A stretch of 64,000 nucleotides of DNA from CAYUVF01 sp964448045. Its GTDB lineage: Bacteria > Bacteroidota > Rhodothermia > Rhodothermales > Salinibacteraceae. Below the pieces are notes generated by a model, which saw only the letters and a program-made list of their open reading frames with translations, did no database searches and had not been told where the DNA came from. The position numbers and the translations under genes were made by a program. Shown piece by piece: positions 28,546 to 39,863 of this stretch (within the stretch, counting starts at the first letter, position 1; every line of letters begins with the position of its first letter). Where the stretch lies: assembly GCA_964448045.1 (NCBI GenBank), contig CAYUVF010000004.1, positions 39,676 to 103,675 of the forward strand, given 5' to 3'.

Positions 28546-30814
28546 GATGGAGCACGTCGAAGGCCAGCCGCTCCACGACTACTGCGACGCACAGCACCTC
28601 CCCATCGCCGACCGGCTCGATCTGTTCACCACCATCGTCGATGCAGTCCACTTCGCCCACCGCAACCTGGTGGTGCATCGCGATCTGAAGCCGTCGAACA
28701 TCCTCGTGACCGATGACGGTACGGTGAAGCTGCTCGACTTCGGCATCGCGAAGGTCGTTGGCGAGGACGCCTCCGGCCTCACGCGCCCTGGCGAGCGCTG
28801 GATGACGCCCGAATATGCGGCGCCCGAGCAGATCAAAGGCCATGCGATTACGACGGCCACCGATATCTATCAGCTTGGCGTGCTGCTGTACGAGCTGCTG
28901 ACGGGCCTCCGCCCGCACAGCGAGGCAACCTCCCTCTTCGAGATCCAGCGCTCCATCTGCGAGGAGCCGCCAACGCGCCCCAGCACCGCCGTCCGCACAT
29001 CTGCCTCCTCAACCCGCCCCGCCGATTCCGATGCCCCCCGGACCGCCCGGATTGGGCGACCCGATGAGCTGCACCGGATGCTCAGCGGTGACCTCGATGC
29101 CATCATCCTGAAAGCGCTCCGCAAAGATCCGGAGGCGCGCTACGCCTCGGCTGAGGCGCTGGCGGACGACATCGAGCAGTACCGCAGTGGCCGGCCGGTG
29201 CGTGCGCGCCGCGGCACCTGGACCTACCGCACAAAGCGGTTCATCCAGCGCCACCGCTGGAGTGTGGCTGCGACGAGTGCCTTCGTGCTGCTCATCCTCA
29301 GCTTCGCCACGCTGTACACCACGCGCGTGGCTCAGGAACGCAACCGGGCCCAGCGCGAAGCCGAAAAATCGGCCGCCGTGACGAACTTTATGATCGACCT
29401 GTTCGAGCAGAGCAGCCCCTTCGTGGAGCCAAGCGACACCGTCACCGTCCGTAGCCTGCTGCCCCGCGGCGTGGAGCACGTGGATGCGCTGGACGATCAG
29501 CCCGCGGTGCAAGCGCAGCTGCTGATGGCCATGGGCCACATCTACCAAAACCTGGGCCAGTACGAGCCGTCGAGGGCGCTGTTGGAGCGCGCGCTGGACC
29601 AGAACCGATCCGTGTACGGCCCCAACCATCACAACACTGCTAAAACACTGGCCAATCTCGCCTGGACGCTCAAAGATCAGGGCCAATTTGAGCAGGCCGA
29701 TTCGCTCCTCGAACGCGCGCTGGCGATCGAGTCGAAACGCGGGAACCGCTCTGACGCGGCCGTTGCCGACATCCTAAACGACCGCGGCATCATCGCCTTC
29801 GAGCAGAGCCGATACGACGACGCCGAGCGCTTCCACCGGCGCGCGCTGGCTCTCCGCCAAAACACACATCCCGAGCAGCATCCCTCCATCGGATACAGCT
29901 ACTACAACCTCGCTACCGTACTGCATCAGCAGGGCGATTACGACGAGGCGGAAACGCTGTACCGACGCGCGCTCGCCATCGAGAAAGCCAGCCTGCCCCC
30001 CAAGCATCCCGAGACGACGCGAACGCTGCGCGACCTGGGACGGCTCCTGACCGAACGCGGCGACTACGATGCGGCCGAGCCGATCCTTCGCGAAGTGCTG
30101 GCGATTAACCGAGCTGTATTGGGCAACGACCACCCACGCATCGCCACCGACCTGAATAACCTTGCCGTGCTGGAGGTGCGTCGCGGACGGGTCGACCAGG
30201 CCGAGTCGCTGTTTCGCGAAGCCCTACAGCTCCGGCGCGACCGGCTGGGCGACGACCACCCCTACGTGGCCATCAGCCTGAACAATCTGGCGCATACGCT
30301 GAAAGAGCAAGGGGCGATCGACGCGGCCACCCCGCTTTACCAAGAAGCGGTGCGCATCAGTGAAGCAGCCCTCGAACCCGGACACGTCAACACGGCGATT
30401 TTCCGCTTCAACCTCGGGACGATGCACCACCGCCGCGGCGCGCTCCAATCGGCCGAGGCGCTGTACCGCCAGGCCCTCGACGTACTTCGTGCGCGCTTGC
30501 CTGACGATCATCGGCGTCTCGGCGATGTGTTGAGCAAACTGGGCCATTTGCTCGTGGACACCCAGCGCCCCACCGATGCCGAGCCACTCCTGCGCGAAGC
30601 GCTGCGCATTCGTGAGCAGCGCCTGGGCGTCGACGATGCCAAAACGGCGCAGACCCGGCTCTGGCTGGGCACCTGCCTCGCAGCGACCGGGCAGACCGAA
30701 GACGCGGCACGCCACCTTCGCGCCAGCCGCGACGCCCTCCGGCACCACCACGGCCCCGACCACCAGCACACGCAGGAGGCGCAGCGCCAACTGGCCGCGC
30801 TGCCAGGGGTGTAG
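28502..30814 (+). CDS. C-terminal fragment of split kinase (C-lobe, TM helix, TPRs)
   Basis: The 770-residue frame could start at the ATG inside the first duplicated unit (28502) or at 28547 (MEHVEGQPLHDYCD). It contains the catalytic loop HRDLKPSNILV, DFGIAKVVG and YAAPEQIKG, but not the N-lobe. A transmembrane helix (WSVAATSAFVLLILSFATLYT) and kinesin light-chain-like TPRs (AETLYRRALAIE and similar, period 42) follow. It could still make a membrane TPR protein without kinase activity. Confidence 0.6.
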   Translation: MTASPISYDGQPYFVMEHVEGQPLHDYCDAQHLPIADRLDLFTTIVDAVHFAHRNLVVHRDLKPSNILVTDDGTVKLLDFGIAKVVGEDASGLTRPGERWMTPEYAAPEQIKGHAITTATDIYQLGVLLYELLTGLRPHSEATSLFEIQRSICEEPPTRPSTAVRTSASSTRPADSDAPRTARIGRPDELHRMLSGDLDAIILKALRKDPEARYASAEALADDIEQYRSGRPVRARRGTWTYRTKRFIQRHRWSVAATSAFVLLILSFATLYTTRVAQERNRAQREAEKSAAVTNFMIDLFEQSSPFVEPSDTVTVRSLLPRGVEHVDALDDQPAVQAQLLMAMGHIYQNLGQYEPSRALLERALDQNRSVYGPNHHNTAKTLANLAWTLKDQGQFEQADSLLERALAIESKRGNRSDAAVADILNDRGIIAFEQSRYDDAERFHRRALALRQNTHPEQHPSIGYSYYNLATVLHQQGDYDEAETLYRRALAIEKASLPPKHPETTRTLRDLGRLLTERGDYDAAEPILREVLAINRAVLGNDHPRIATDLNNLAVLEVRRGRVDQAESLFREALQLRRDRLGDDHPYVAISLNNLAHTLKEQGAIDAATPLYQEAVRISEAALEPGHVNTAIFRFNLGTMHHRRGALQSAEALYRQALDVLRARLPDDHRRLGDVLSKLGHLLVDTQRPTDAEPLLREALRIREQRLGVDDAKTAQTRLWLGTCLAATGQTEDAARHLRASRDALRHHHGPDHQHTQEAQRQLAALPGV

Positions 30815-30845
30815 TCGCCTCGATCGGACGCAGCCCCCTGAGCGC

Positions 30846-31850
30846 CTACGTATCGGCCGGATTCGGAGCAGAGGCGCTCGCATCGGGGGGCGTGGGGGAC
30901 GTCGCCGCACCCGAGGTGTACGTTTGGACGTGGCTCTGCGCCTTCTCCTTCAGCTCACGGAACTGGTCGCTTACCTGCTCCAGCCGCGCCTGCCACTCCG
31001 GATCGGGCTTTACGCCTTCGGTGGAGCGGTGATAGGCCAACAGCGTAGCGGCCATGGCGAAGGCGTCAGCGATCGCCAGCTTCAGCATCCACGCGCCCAC
31101 GAGTACGCTGATGCCCAGCGCCATCTTGAGAGCCGGAATGGCCGCGCCAATCAGCAGCGCGGGCAGGCCCAGAATCACCAGAAAGACGAAGAATTCGACA
31201 TAGCTCAGCAGGGTGAGCACCACGGCGTTGGCGAGGATGGGCTTCCAGCACTGCGCGTACAGGATGACCCCGTCCTGCGCCACTTTCCACACGTTGGGCT
31301 CGTCCTCCTTGTAGGCGCGGGTGAGAATCGCCTCGTCGATGTACGTGGTGGCAAACTTGGACACCCGCTCGATGAACTTCGTGAGGCTGTCCAGGCCCGG
31401 GATCGGCAAGAAATCCACCATCCGCGCGAAGGAGCGGTTGAACGCCTTCACGATACCATCGAGCAGCTGATCGATGCCGAACATGATGCTGGTGTCCTTG
31501 AAGCGAGCGGTCACCTGCTCTTTGCCGTGGGCGATCTGTGATCCGTCGGGCCCCTGTCCGTACACGATGAACTCCGTCATCACGGCTGCATGCGCAGCCT
31601 TCAGCAGATAGAAGTAATAGCGCGTGACCCACTTGACGATGCCGAACGCGCCGCCAAAGGCCGCGATGAGCACGATGAAGCCCAGCACGCTCCAGAGCTG
31701 CGCGAGCAGCCACGCGATGCCGCCGATGACGGCGAAGTAGACGAGCAGGCCGAGGCCCAGCAGCGCATACGACCCGAGCCGCACCCAGAGGATGGGGGTC
31801 GTTTTCATGAGGAGTCCGACAGCTTCGCCGAGATAAAGTTTAGGTTTCAT
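30846..31850 (-). CDS. Multi-pass membrane protein of unknown function
   Basis: The 334-residue protein has about six to seven hydrophobic helices: a pair near residues 24-75 (WVRLGSYALLGLGLLVYFAVIGGIAWLLA, FIVLIAAFGGAFGIV) and a cluster at about 205-275 (ILANAVVLTLLSYVEFFVFLVILGLPALLIGA). A soluble central region contains DEAILTRAYKEDEPNVWKVAQDG. The C-terminus is a charged helix then a Ser/Pro/Ala-rich tail. I do not recognise the family. It converges on the split kinase gene, with 31 bp between stops, and lies downstream of the repeat lipoprotein on the same strand. Confidence 0.75.
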   Translation of the reverse strand: MKPKLYLGEAVGLLMKTTPILWVRLGSYALLGLGLLVYFAVIGGIAWLLAQLWSVLGFIVLIAAFGGAFGIVKWVTRYYFYLLKAAHAAVMTEFIVYGQGPDGSQIAHGKEQVTARFKDTSIMFGIDQLLDGIVKAFNRSFARMVDFLPIPGLDSLTKFIERVSKFATTYIDEAILTRAYKEDEPNVWKVAQDGVILYAQCWKPILANAVVLTLLSYVEFFVFLVILGLPALLIGAAIPALKMALGISVLVGAWMLKLAIADAFAMAATLLAYHRSTEGVKPDPEWQARLEQVSDQFRELKEKAQSHVQTYTSGAATSPTPPDASASAPNPADT

Positions 31851-31975
31851 AACCAGTCGGTGGTTGGTCGATCAAGGAGCGTGCCGCCCCATTTACGAAT
31901 CCTGATGGAAGCCCCGTAGGAGTAAGCGCAAAAATGCCGCCCGGGCAGACATCAAGACGCCTCTCCCGATCCCGA

Positions 31976-33157
31976 TTATTGAACGGTAAGGGCCTGACGC
32001 GCCAGCACGCTGTCCTCCTCGGCCCAGATGTAGCGGAGCTCGTACGGGCCTGCCTTGCCGGGTGCAAACACGGTCGCTGGACTGCCCGCCCGGCTCAGCG
32101 CGCGGCTCTCATACTGATCGGCGGGCGCGTCCGGCGTGGCCACGGCGATGAAGTCGTCCGGACCGTTGGGACCCACCCAGCGCACCTCGATGCCGCTTCC
32201 TGCGCTTGCCGTATCGGGCGCCCGGAGGATGGCCTGCAGGGGCATGACGGTCAGCGCCTTGCGGGCGATGACACGATCCGACTGATCCATCACGTAGCGG
32301 AGTTCGTACTGACCGGGCTGCTCCGGTGTGCGGATGGTCAGCGGATTGCCATTGCGGGTGCGCTCGTAGTTGACGTACGAACCGTCGTCCGATCCGCGCT
32401 CCGCGATGGAAATGTAGTCATTCGGATTGTCCGGTCCACTCCAGTTAAGCTCGACCGGCGTGTCGACCATCAGCGTATCGGCCACGTCGAAGCTGGCCTC
32501 GACGGCTGTAACGTTGACCGGCGAGCGCGCAATCACCCGATCCGACTGCGCCATCACGTAGCGGATCTCGTAGCGTCCCGGCGTGTCCGGTGCCCGCACA
32601 GTCAGCGGACTGCCGTTGCGGGTGCGCGTGTAATCGGCGTAGGCGTCGTCGTCCGTTCCTTGCTCGGCGATGGAGATGTAGTCGTTCGGATTGTCGGGCC
32701 CCGTCCACGTCACCTCGATGGGCGCTCCGGCGCCGATTTCGGACGGGGCGTCGAGCGTGGATTCGACCTCGGCGACAGTAAGCGGCGCCCGGGCCACCAC
32801 CTCGTCGTTCTCGGCGGCGACGTAGCGGATCTCGTAGTCGCCGGGCGTATCGGGCACGCGTACGGTCAGCGGACTGCCGTTGCGCGTCCGCGTATAGTCG
32901 ACGTAGGCATCGTCGTCCGCGCCTTGCTCGGCGACGGAAATATAGTCGTTGTTGTTATCCGGCCCGCTCCACGTCACCTCCACCGGCGCCCCGGCCGACA
33001 CCTCACGCGGCACCTCCAGTTGCACGCCATTGTTCTCGACGGTCTGTATTTCGGCCGATGGCCCGGCGGCGTTGGTGTCGCCCTCCGATCCGCCCCCGCA
33101 GGCGGCCAGAATGAGCACGAGCACGACCGAAATCAGCCTATTCCAAAATCGCATCAT
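31976..33157 (-). CDS. Lipoprotein with four ~86-residue Ig-like repeats
   Basis: The start at 33157 (MMRFWNRLISVVLVLILAACGGG) gives a clear lipoprotein signal peptide, with the lipid-modified Cys in LAAC. The mature protein is four tandem repeats of about 86 residues, each with xVTWSGPDNxNDYISIAExG, then YxRTRNGSPLTVRxPDTPGxYEIRYV and VIARxPLTV. The pattern resembles repeats found in secreted von Willebrand A proteins, but no VWA domain is present. Repeats 1-3 are very alike; repeat 4 (VRWVGPNGPDDFIAV) is the most diverged. It is probably a surface or periplasmic adhesive or binding protein. Function unknown. Confidence 0.8.
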   Translation of the reverse strand: MMRFWNRLISVVLVLILAACGGGSEGDTNAAGPSAEIQTVENNGVQLEVPREVSAGAPVEVTWSGPDNNNDYISVAEQGADDDAYVDYTRTRNGSPLTVRVPDTPGDYEIRYVAAENDEVVARAPLTVAEVESTLDAPSEIGAGAPIEVTWTGPDNPNDYISIAEQGTDDDAYADYTRTRNGSPLTVRAPDTPGRYEIRYVMAQSDRVIARSPVNVTAVEASFDVADTLMVDTPVELNWSGPDNPNDYISIAERGSDDGSYVNYERTRNGNPLTIRTPEQPGQYELRYVMDQSDRVIARKALTVMPLQAILRAPDTASAGSGIEVRWVGPNGPDDFIAVATPDAPADQYESRALSRAGSPATVFAPGKAGPYELRYIWAEEDSVLARQALTVQ

Positions 33158-33317
33158 TCCGATATGAGTTGATGGTAAGTGAAAGGATCTCCGCCTCATT
33201 GATTGAACATCTGTAAGCTACGACGGTGGCTCATTTAAACAAGCGAAAAATGACCCGCTCGCCAGACAGAACGGTTTGCATCGATGATGCGCCAGCGCTC
33301 AGCAAGATCCACCACCG

Positions 33318-33352
33318 AAAAAAAAACCGTCACCTCCCGAGGGAGATGACGG
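33318..33352 (-). terminator. Intrinsic terminator of clpB
   Basis: Read on the minus strand, CCGTCATCTCCC pairs with GGGAGGTGACGG (one mismatch) around a short CGA/TCG loop, followed by a run of nine T. It lies about 35 bp after the clpB stop codon. This is one of the clearest terminators in the window. Confidence 0.85.
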
Positions 33353-33385
33353 CTTGAATGCCGGGTAAAACCGACGCGGGAGCGA

Positions 33386-36064
<2,679 letters not shown>

Positions 36065-36426
36065 GTACTCGATTCGATTCGTGATCGCGGATGTCGCATG
36101 AGCGCGGCACGCGCCGCACCTCTTGCCCAAATGGCAGATCGATTTCTACTCGATGGCCACTCCGTATCGGATCGAAAAACGTACCACGCTGCTCTTCACT
36201 GACAGCTTGACAGGAATCCGCCGCGGGCTCTTCTTCTCGCATCTGCCCATTTTCGCCGGCTCTTGTGAAGGATTGCCGAATACGCACTATTAACGCGCCG
36301 CGTCAATATCAGTCAGAAACTTATGACGCGATGCGTTATTTCACATAATGAGACGGACGACGATCCGCCCCCCGCCCGTCATAGACTGGCACGATATAGG
36401 ATAATACCCGCACGGAGGTAAACCCC
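36065..36426. other. Divergent promoter region clpB / phasin-like gene
   Basis: These 362 bp hold no convincing gene. They are relatively AT-rich and must carry promoters in both directions. An imperfect inverted repeat lies at 36290-36306 (TTAACGCGCCGCGTCAA). A Shine-Dalgarno sequence GGAGGTA (36414-36420) precedes the phasin-like start by 6 bp, which is unusual in this window. Confidence 0.55.
36290..36306. promoter_or_regulatory. Inverted repeat, possible operator
   Basis: TTAACGCGCCGCGTCAA is symmetrical around its central C except for one mismatched pair. It lies 225 bp upstream of clpB and 120 bp upstream of the phasin-like gene. It does not match CIRCE or HAIR. It is a candidate only. 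Confidence 0.3.
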
Positions 36427-37077
36427 ATGGCTACGAAGAAAAGCAACGACAAACCGGTTCGATTCACTGACTTACCCGCTGAGCTGTCCGAGCGCGGCCG
36501 CGAGATCTGGCTGGCCGGACTGGGTGCCCTCTCCCGCGTGGAAGAGGAAGGCGAGAAGATCTTCAAGAATCTGGTGGAGCGCGGCGAGGAGTTTGAAGGC
36601 CGCGGGCGCAAGCAGATTGAAGAAGCGCTCGATGAGCTTACCGCGCAGCAGAAACGCGCGACCCAGACCTTCGGCGAGGTCACCAAAGGCTTTACCGATG
36701 CCGCTCAGAGCGTCGAACGCGCCGTGTCCAACACGGTGACCGACACGCTCGGCCGCATGGGCATCCCGCGTCGCGACGAAGTTGAGGAACTGTCCGGCAA
36801 GGTGGGCCAGCTCTCCGAAAAGCTGGAGGCGCTGCAGGCCATGCTGGAAGCCCAGCAGAAAGAGGCCAAGACGACGGTCTACCACGTCATTCCGCACGAA
36901 GAGGGCTGGGCCGTCAAGCGCGAAGGCGCCGAACGCGCCACCAGCGTTCACGACACGAAGAAGGAGGCCGTGAGCAGCGGACGCGACACCGCTAAGAACC
37001 GCCTGCCGAGCCGCCTGATCGTCCATAAACAGGACCGCTCGGTTCAAGAAACGTACGCGTACGACGAGAACGAGTGA
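36427..37077 (+). CDS. Phasin-like / DUF2188 fusion protein
   Basis: The 216-residue protein has an N-terminal phasin-like part (about 14-145): AELSERGREIWLAGLGALSRVEEEGEKIFKNLVERG, then amphipathic and coiled-coil helices up to KLEALQAMLEAQQKE, as in polyhydroxyalkanoate granule proteins. The C-terminal 65 residues (VYHVIPHEEGWAVKREGAERATSVHD... SRLIVHKQDRSVQE) match the DUF2188 fold, normally a stand-alone small stress-associated protein. The combination is unusual. It is transcribed divergently from clpB, has a good Shine-Dalgarno sequence and ends at a terminator. A role in coating granules or protecting proteins in stress is inferred. Confidence 0.75.
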   Translation: MATKKSNDKPVRFTDLPAELSERGREIWLAGLGALSRVEEEGEKIFKNLVERGEEFEGRGRKQIEEALDELTAQQKRATQTFGEVTKGFTDAAQSVERAVSNTVTDTLGRMGIPRRDEVEELSGKVGQLSEKLEALQAMLEAQQKEAKTTVYHVIPHEEGWAVKREGAERATSVHDTKKEAVSSGRDTAKNRLPSRLIVHKQDRSVQETYAYDENE

Positions 37078-37104
37078 CGCGCACCCATCATACTGCAGTA
37101 CCCC

Positions 37105-37140
37105 AGAGGCCTGCTCCCCCGGAGTGGGCCTCTTGTTTTT
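37105..37140 (+). terminator. Intrinsic terminator of phasin-like gene
   Basis: AGAGGCC (37105-37111) pairs with GGCCTCT (37127-37133), the inner CTCC/GGAG adds pairing, and TTGTTTTT follows. It lies 27 bp after the stop codon. Confidence 0.8.
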
Positions 37141-37262
37141 GCGCCTCCAGCTTTTCAGGCGTATCCGGCCGACCCAAGCCGCTGGATGGTATACGCTCTC
37201 CAGTCGTCCTCATCGATCCCAAATATTACCCGCTGTCCGACCCCGACGCGCGCTCCGACGTG

Positions 37263-37373
37263 CTAATCGTCCACCTCGTCCAGCGTGAACGGAAGCGGAC
37301 CGCCATCGTCTTCCGGCTCGATCAGGCCGTGCTGCTCCTCAGCGTCGTATTCGATGATTTCTCCTTCCGGCAT
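37263..37373 (-). CDS. Very small protein resembling half a cold-shock domain
   Basis: A 36-residue frame (MPEGEIIEYDAEEQHGLI... ending FTLDEVDD) aligns in pattern with the first half of a cold-shock domain: EGxIxxYDAEExxGxIxPEDDGxxxxF. It lacks the second half (strands 4-5) and the aromatic RNP residues, so nucleic-acid binding is doubtful. It is strongly acidic. It could be a real microprotein or the remains of a cold-shock gene. The spacer around it has no other coding signal. Confidence 0.4.
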   Translation of the reverse strand: MPEGEIIEYDAEEQHGLIEPEDDGGPLPFTLDEVDD

Positions 37374-37562
37374 GTCCCCGTCTTTGGATTGGTGATGCAG
37401 GTACGTTGCGATACGATGGGCTATATGAAACGCCCAGCGGAAAAATGCGAGGGCTCCGCCCTATTTTCTCCGCTCTATTTTATTCGCTCTATTTGGATGC
37501 GGCGCGGGATGCGATGGGGGCTGCTGCGTCCATCCCGTCCATCAGCCACGTCCCAACACCAA

Positions 37563-37593
37563 ACGGCCCGGAGCCGCCAAAGCCCCGAGCCGT
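37563..37593 (-). terminator. Probable terminator after M16 operon
   Basis: On the minus strand ACGGCTCGGGGC pairs with GCTCCGGGCCGT (wobble and one mismatch) around TTTGGCG, followed by TTGGTGTT. It lies about 32 bp after the M16 stop. The T-run is weak. Confidence 0.45.
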
Positions 37594-37624
37594 CCGGTGC
37601 ACACCTCACCCGTGGTGATCGTGG

Positions 37625-39811
37625 TCAGTTGTCGCTAACCGTGAAGAGCCCGTCCTGCACCTCGGTGTTGATATCCACCGTCTGCAGGGTCGCCTGGGCC
37701 GCTTGCTCTCCGTTCTGATACGTAACCGTTGTGAACGGCACCATCATGCCGGAGACCTCCTGATAGTCACTCAGCACATCGACCGATTCCTGCGGGCCCT
37801 GCTGCGTCATGGCGGTGTACTTGACGCGCGCCGGGCGCATCGTCTCGGGATCGAGGTAGAGCGTGAAGGCATCCGTTTCGGGCGGCGTCACCTTGACGAC
37901 CTCGTACGTCGTGCCCTCGATGGTTTCGGTGCCCTGCGCCTGCGCTTCGACGGCCTCGCGCTCCAGGCTGGCCATCAGGTAGACCATGTTGCGCCAGAGC
38001 TGCCCGCCAATCTGCTGGCGAATCTGCGGTGGCGCCGACTGCGAGCCCTGCGGCGTTTGCATCATCATCTGCTCACCGTTGTCGACGATGGTGAGCGTCA
38101 TGCCGTTGGGGAGCGTCTGCTCAACGTGCATCTTGCCGGGCAGCTGCACGGTAGTCGTCATGGGAATGGTGACCGCCCCCATGGGCGTGTCAGCCTCTGT
38201 TTCGCTTTTGATCTTCATGGTTTGGACCCCGTCGAAGGCCGATCCGCCGAGGGCCTCCCGAGCGGCCATCAGCTTCTCCTTACCGGCGGCCATGTCCTCG
38301 GCCGAGGCGGGCGCGGAGGCCTGCTCGCTGGGCGGGCTCGTGGGAATGGAGATGTCAATCTCATTCACCGATCCGTCCTTGGTCAGCGCCGCGAGATCCT
38401 GGCTGAAGTCCTGCTGCCGCCCCACCACAAGAATGTGGCTCTCATCGGGGTACAGATACGCCTGCGAGACGCGCAGCACGTCCTCGGCGGTGACCTGCTC
38501 GATGGCGTCTTTCGTTTGCTGCAGAAAGTCGGAGGGATAGTCGTAGTACTCGTACGTCATCAGGCGCCCAAGCACTTCCTGCTTGGTGTCGAAGTTGAAG
38601 ACGAACGAGTTGAGATAGCTGTCTTTCGCAAGTTGGATCTCCTCGTTGCTCGGCGGTTCCTGACGCATTTTCTCCACCTCGGCCATGACCGAGCGTGTCG
38701 CCTCTACGGTGGTGCCACTCTTGGTGAAGACGCCCGCAAAGAAGCGCCCCGGCCGGTCGTAGCCGGCACTGTAGTTGCCGAAGACGGAGTAGGCCAATCC
38801 CTGATCTTTGCGCACGTTCTGGAAGAGCCGCCCGGAGAAGCCGCCGCTCAGCACCTCGTTCGTCACGATGACAGCCGGATAGTCGTCATCGCGCTGAATG
38901 AGCTCGCCGGGATGGCCCATCAGGATGGTGCTCTGCGTGACGTCGTCTTTCTGGATGAAGTTGACCGAGTAGGACCGGTTAGTGGTGGGATCGGGGGGCG
39001 TGGGCGGGGTGAAGTCCTGGGCCGGCTCCCAGTCGCCGAACTGCGCGCGCAGCTTCTGCACCATCGCCTCGGCGTCGAAGTCGCCCCACACGCTGAGGAT
39101 GATGTTGTTGGGCTGCACGTACTGCTCGTGGAAGTTCACCACATCCTCGCGGGTGATGGCGTCGATGGTGTAGTACTCGGTGTGGCGCGCGTAGGGGCTG
39201 TCTTCACCGTACACCAGCTTGTCGAACTCCCGGTAGGCGATCTGCTGCGCGTTGTCGTTGCGCCGCGAGATAGATGACTTTTGCTGGTTCTTGGCCAGAC
39301 TCACTTTCTCCTCTGCAAAAGCCGGGGTGCGGATCACGTCGGCGAAGATGGGCAGCACGGTGTCCACGTTCTCTTTCAGCGTCGACATGAAAGCCGATCC
39401 GGAGGTGGAGCCCATGCCGGTTTCGACGGTGGCTCCCAGCCCTTCGAGCACCTGGTTGATGCTATCTGAGCTCATCGATGCGGTGCCGCCGGTGCGCATC
39501 ACTGAACCGGTGATGGAGGCAAGCCCCACCTTCTCGGCCGGCTCGTAGACCGAGCCCGCGCCGATGCGAGCGACTGCGTTGATCTGCGGCAGCTCGTGAT
39601 CTTCGAGCAGGAAGATCGTCATGCCGTTATCGAGCGTAATGCGCTCGGGCTGCGGGGCCTCGAAGTCGCGCAGTGGCGGAAATTCGAGGTTTTCAACATT
39701 GTAATCAGCGGTGCGAATGTCTTCCTGCGCCTGCGCCGCAGGAGCGAGCCCCAGGCCAATCAGGAGCGCAGCGGCAAGCGCCAGGGGGAACGTTCGGGTC
39801 AGTCGATTCAT
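37625..39811 (-). CDS. Non-catalytic M16 peptidase subunit with LolA-like C-terminal domain
   Basis: The start at 39811 (MNRLTRTFPLALAAALLIGLGLAPAAQA) gives a signal peptide and 728 residues. Residues about 45-470 are a complete M16 fold (ERITLDNGMTIFLLEDHELP...), but the zinc motif HxxEH is missing: the position reads GLASITGSVMRTGG. M16 enzymes of this type pair an active with an inactive chain, and the active one is encoded just upstream. The C-terminal 220 residues (KLMAAREALGG onward, TMKIKSETE, LYLDPETMRPARVKY) look like an outer-membrane lipoprotein-sorting (LolA/LolB-like) domain, an unusual addition. A terminator follows. Confidence 0.85.
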   Translation of the reverse strand: MNRLTRTFPLALAAALLIGLGLAPAAQAQEDIRTADYNVENLEFPPLRDFEAPQPERITLDNGMTIFLLEDHELPQINAVARIGAGSVYEPAEKVGLASITGSVMRTGGTASMSSDSINQVLEGLGATVETGMGSTSGSAFMSTLKENVDTVLPIFADVIRTPAFAEEKVSLAKNQQKSSISRRNDNAQQIAYREFDKLVYGEDSPYARHTEYYTIDAITREDVVNFHEQYVQPNNIILSVWGDFDAEAMVQKLRAQFGDWEPAQDFTPPTPPDPTTNRSYSVNFIQKDDVTQSTILMGHPGELIQRDDDYPAVIVTNEVLSGGFSGRLFQNVRKDQGLAYSVFGNYSAGYDRPGRFFAGVFTKSGTTVEATRSVMAEVEKMRQEPPSNEEIQLAKDSYLNSFVFNFDTKQEVLGRLMTYEYYDYPSDFLQQTKDAIEQVTAEDVLRVSQAYLYPDESHILVVGRQQDFSQDLAALTKDGSVNEIDISIPTSPPSEQASAPASAEDMAAGKEKLMAAREALGGSAFDGVQTMKIKSETEADTPMGAVTIPMTTTVQLPGKMHVEQTLPNGMTLTIVDNGEQMMMQTPQGSQSAPPQIRQQIGGQLWRNMVYLMASLEREAVEAQAQGTETIEGTTYEVVKVTPPETDAFTLYLDPETMRPARVKYTAMTQQGPQESVDVLSDYQEVSGMMVPFTTVTYQNGEQAAQATLQTVDINTEVQDGLFTVSDN

Positions 39812-39863
39812 GGCGGTAGATAGGTTGGCGTGCAAAAGGGAAGAGCAGGGGGAGACGCAGCGG

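Larger units (their letters stand above)
28006..30814 (+). pseudogene. Second Ser/Thr kinase-TPR gene, split by a 22-bp tandem duplication
   Basis: A paralogue of the preceding kinase begins at 28006 (MNIPTERWEQIDALFDAAL). The N-lobe is normal: GRGGSGVVYRAERADG and Lys126 in VAIKLL. At 28502-28545 a 22-bp unit occurs twice in direct tandem, causing a +1 shift and a TGA stop at 28525-28527, after 173 residues. The rest continues in another frame to 30814: FVMEHVEG, HRDLKPSN, DFGIAK, APEQ, a transmembrane helix near 29270-29335 and about ten TPR units. Deleting one copy gives a continuous 928-residue protein, so the gene was intact until recently, or the copy number varies, or the assembly is wrong here. 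Confidence 0.85.

Noticed and set aside
36065..36426. CIRCE or HAIR heat-shock operator upstream of clpB
   Set aside because: No TTAGCACTC-N9-GAGTGCTAA or CTTGAGT-N7-ACTCAAG pattern is visible.
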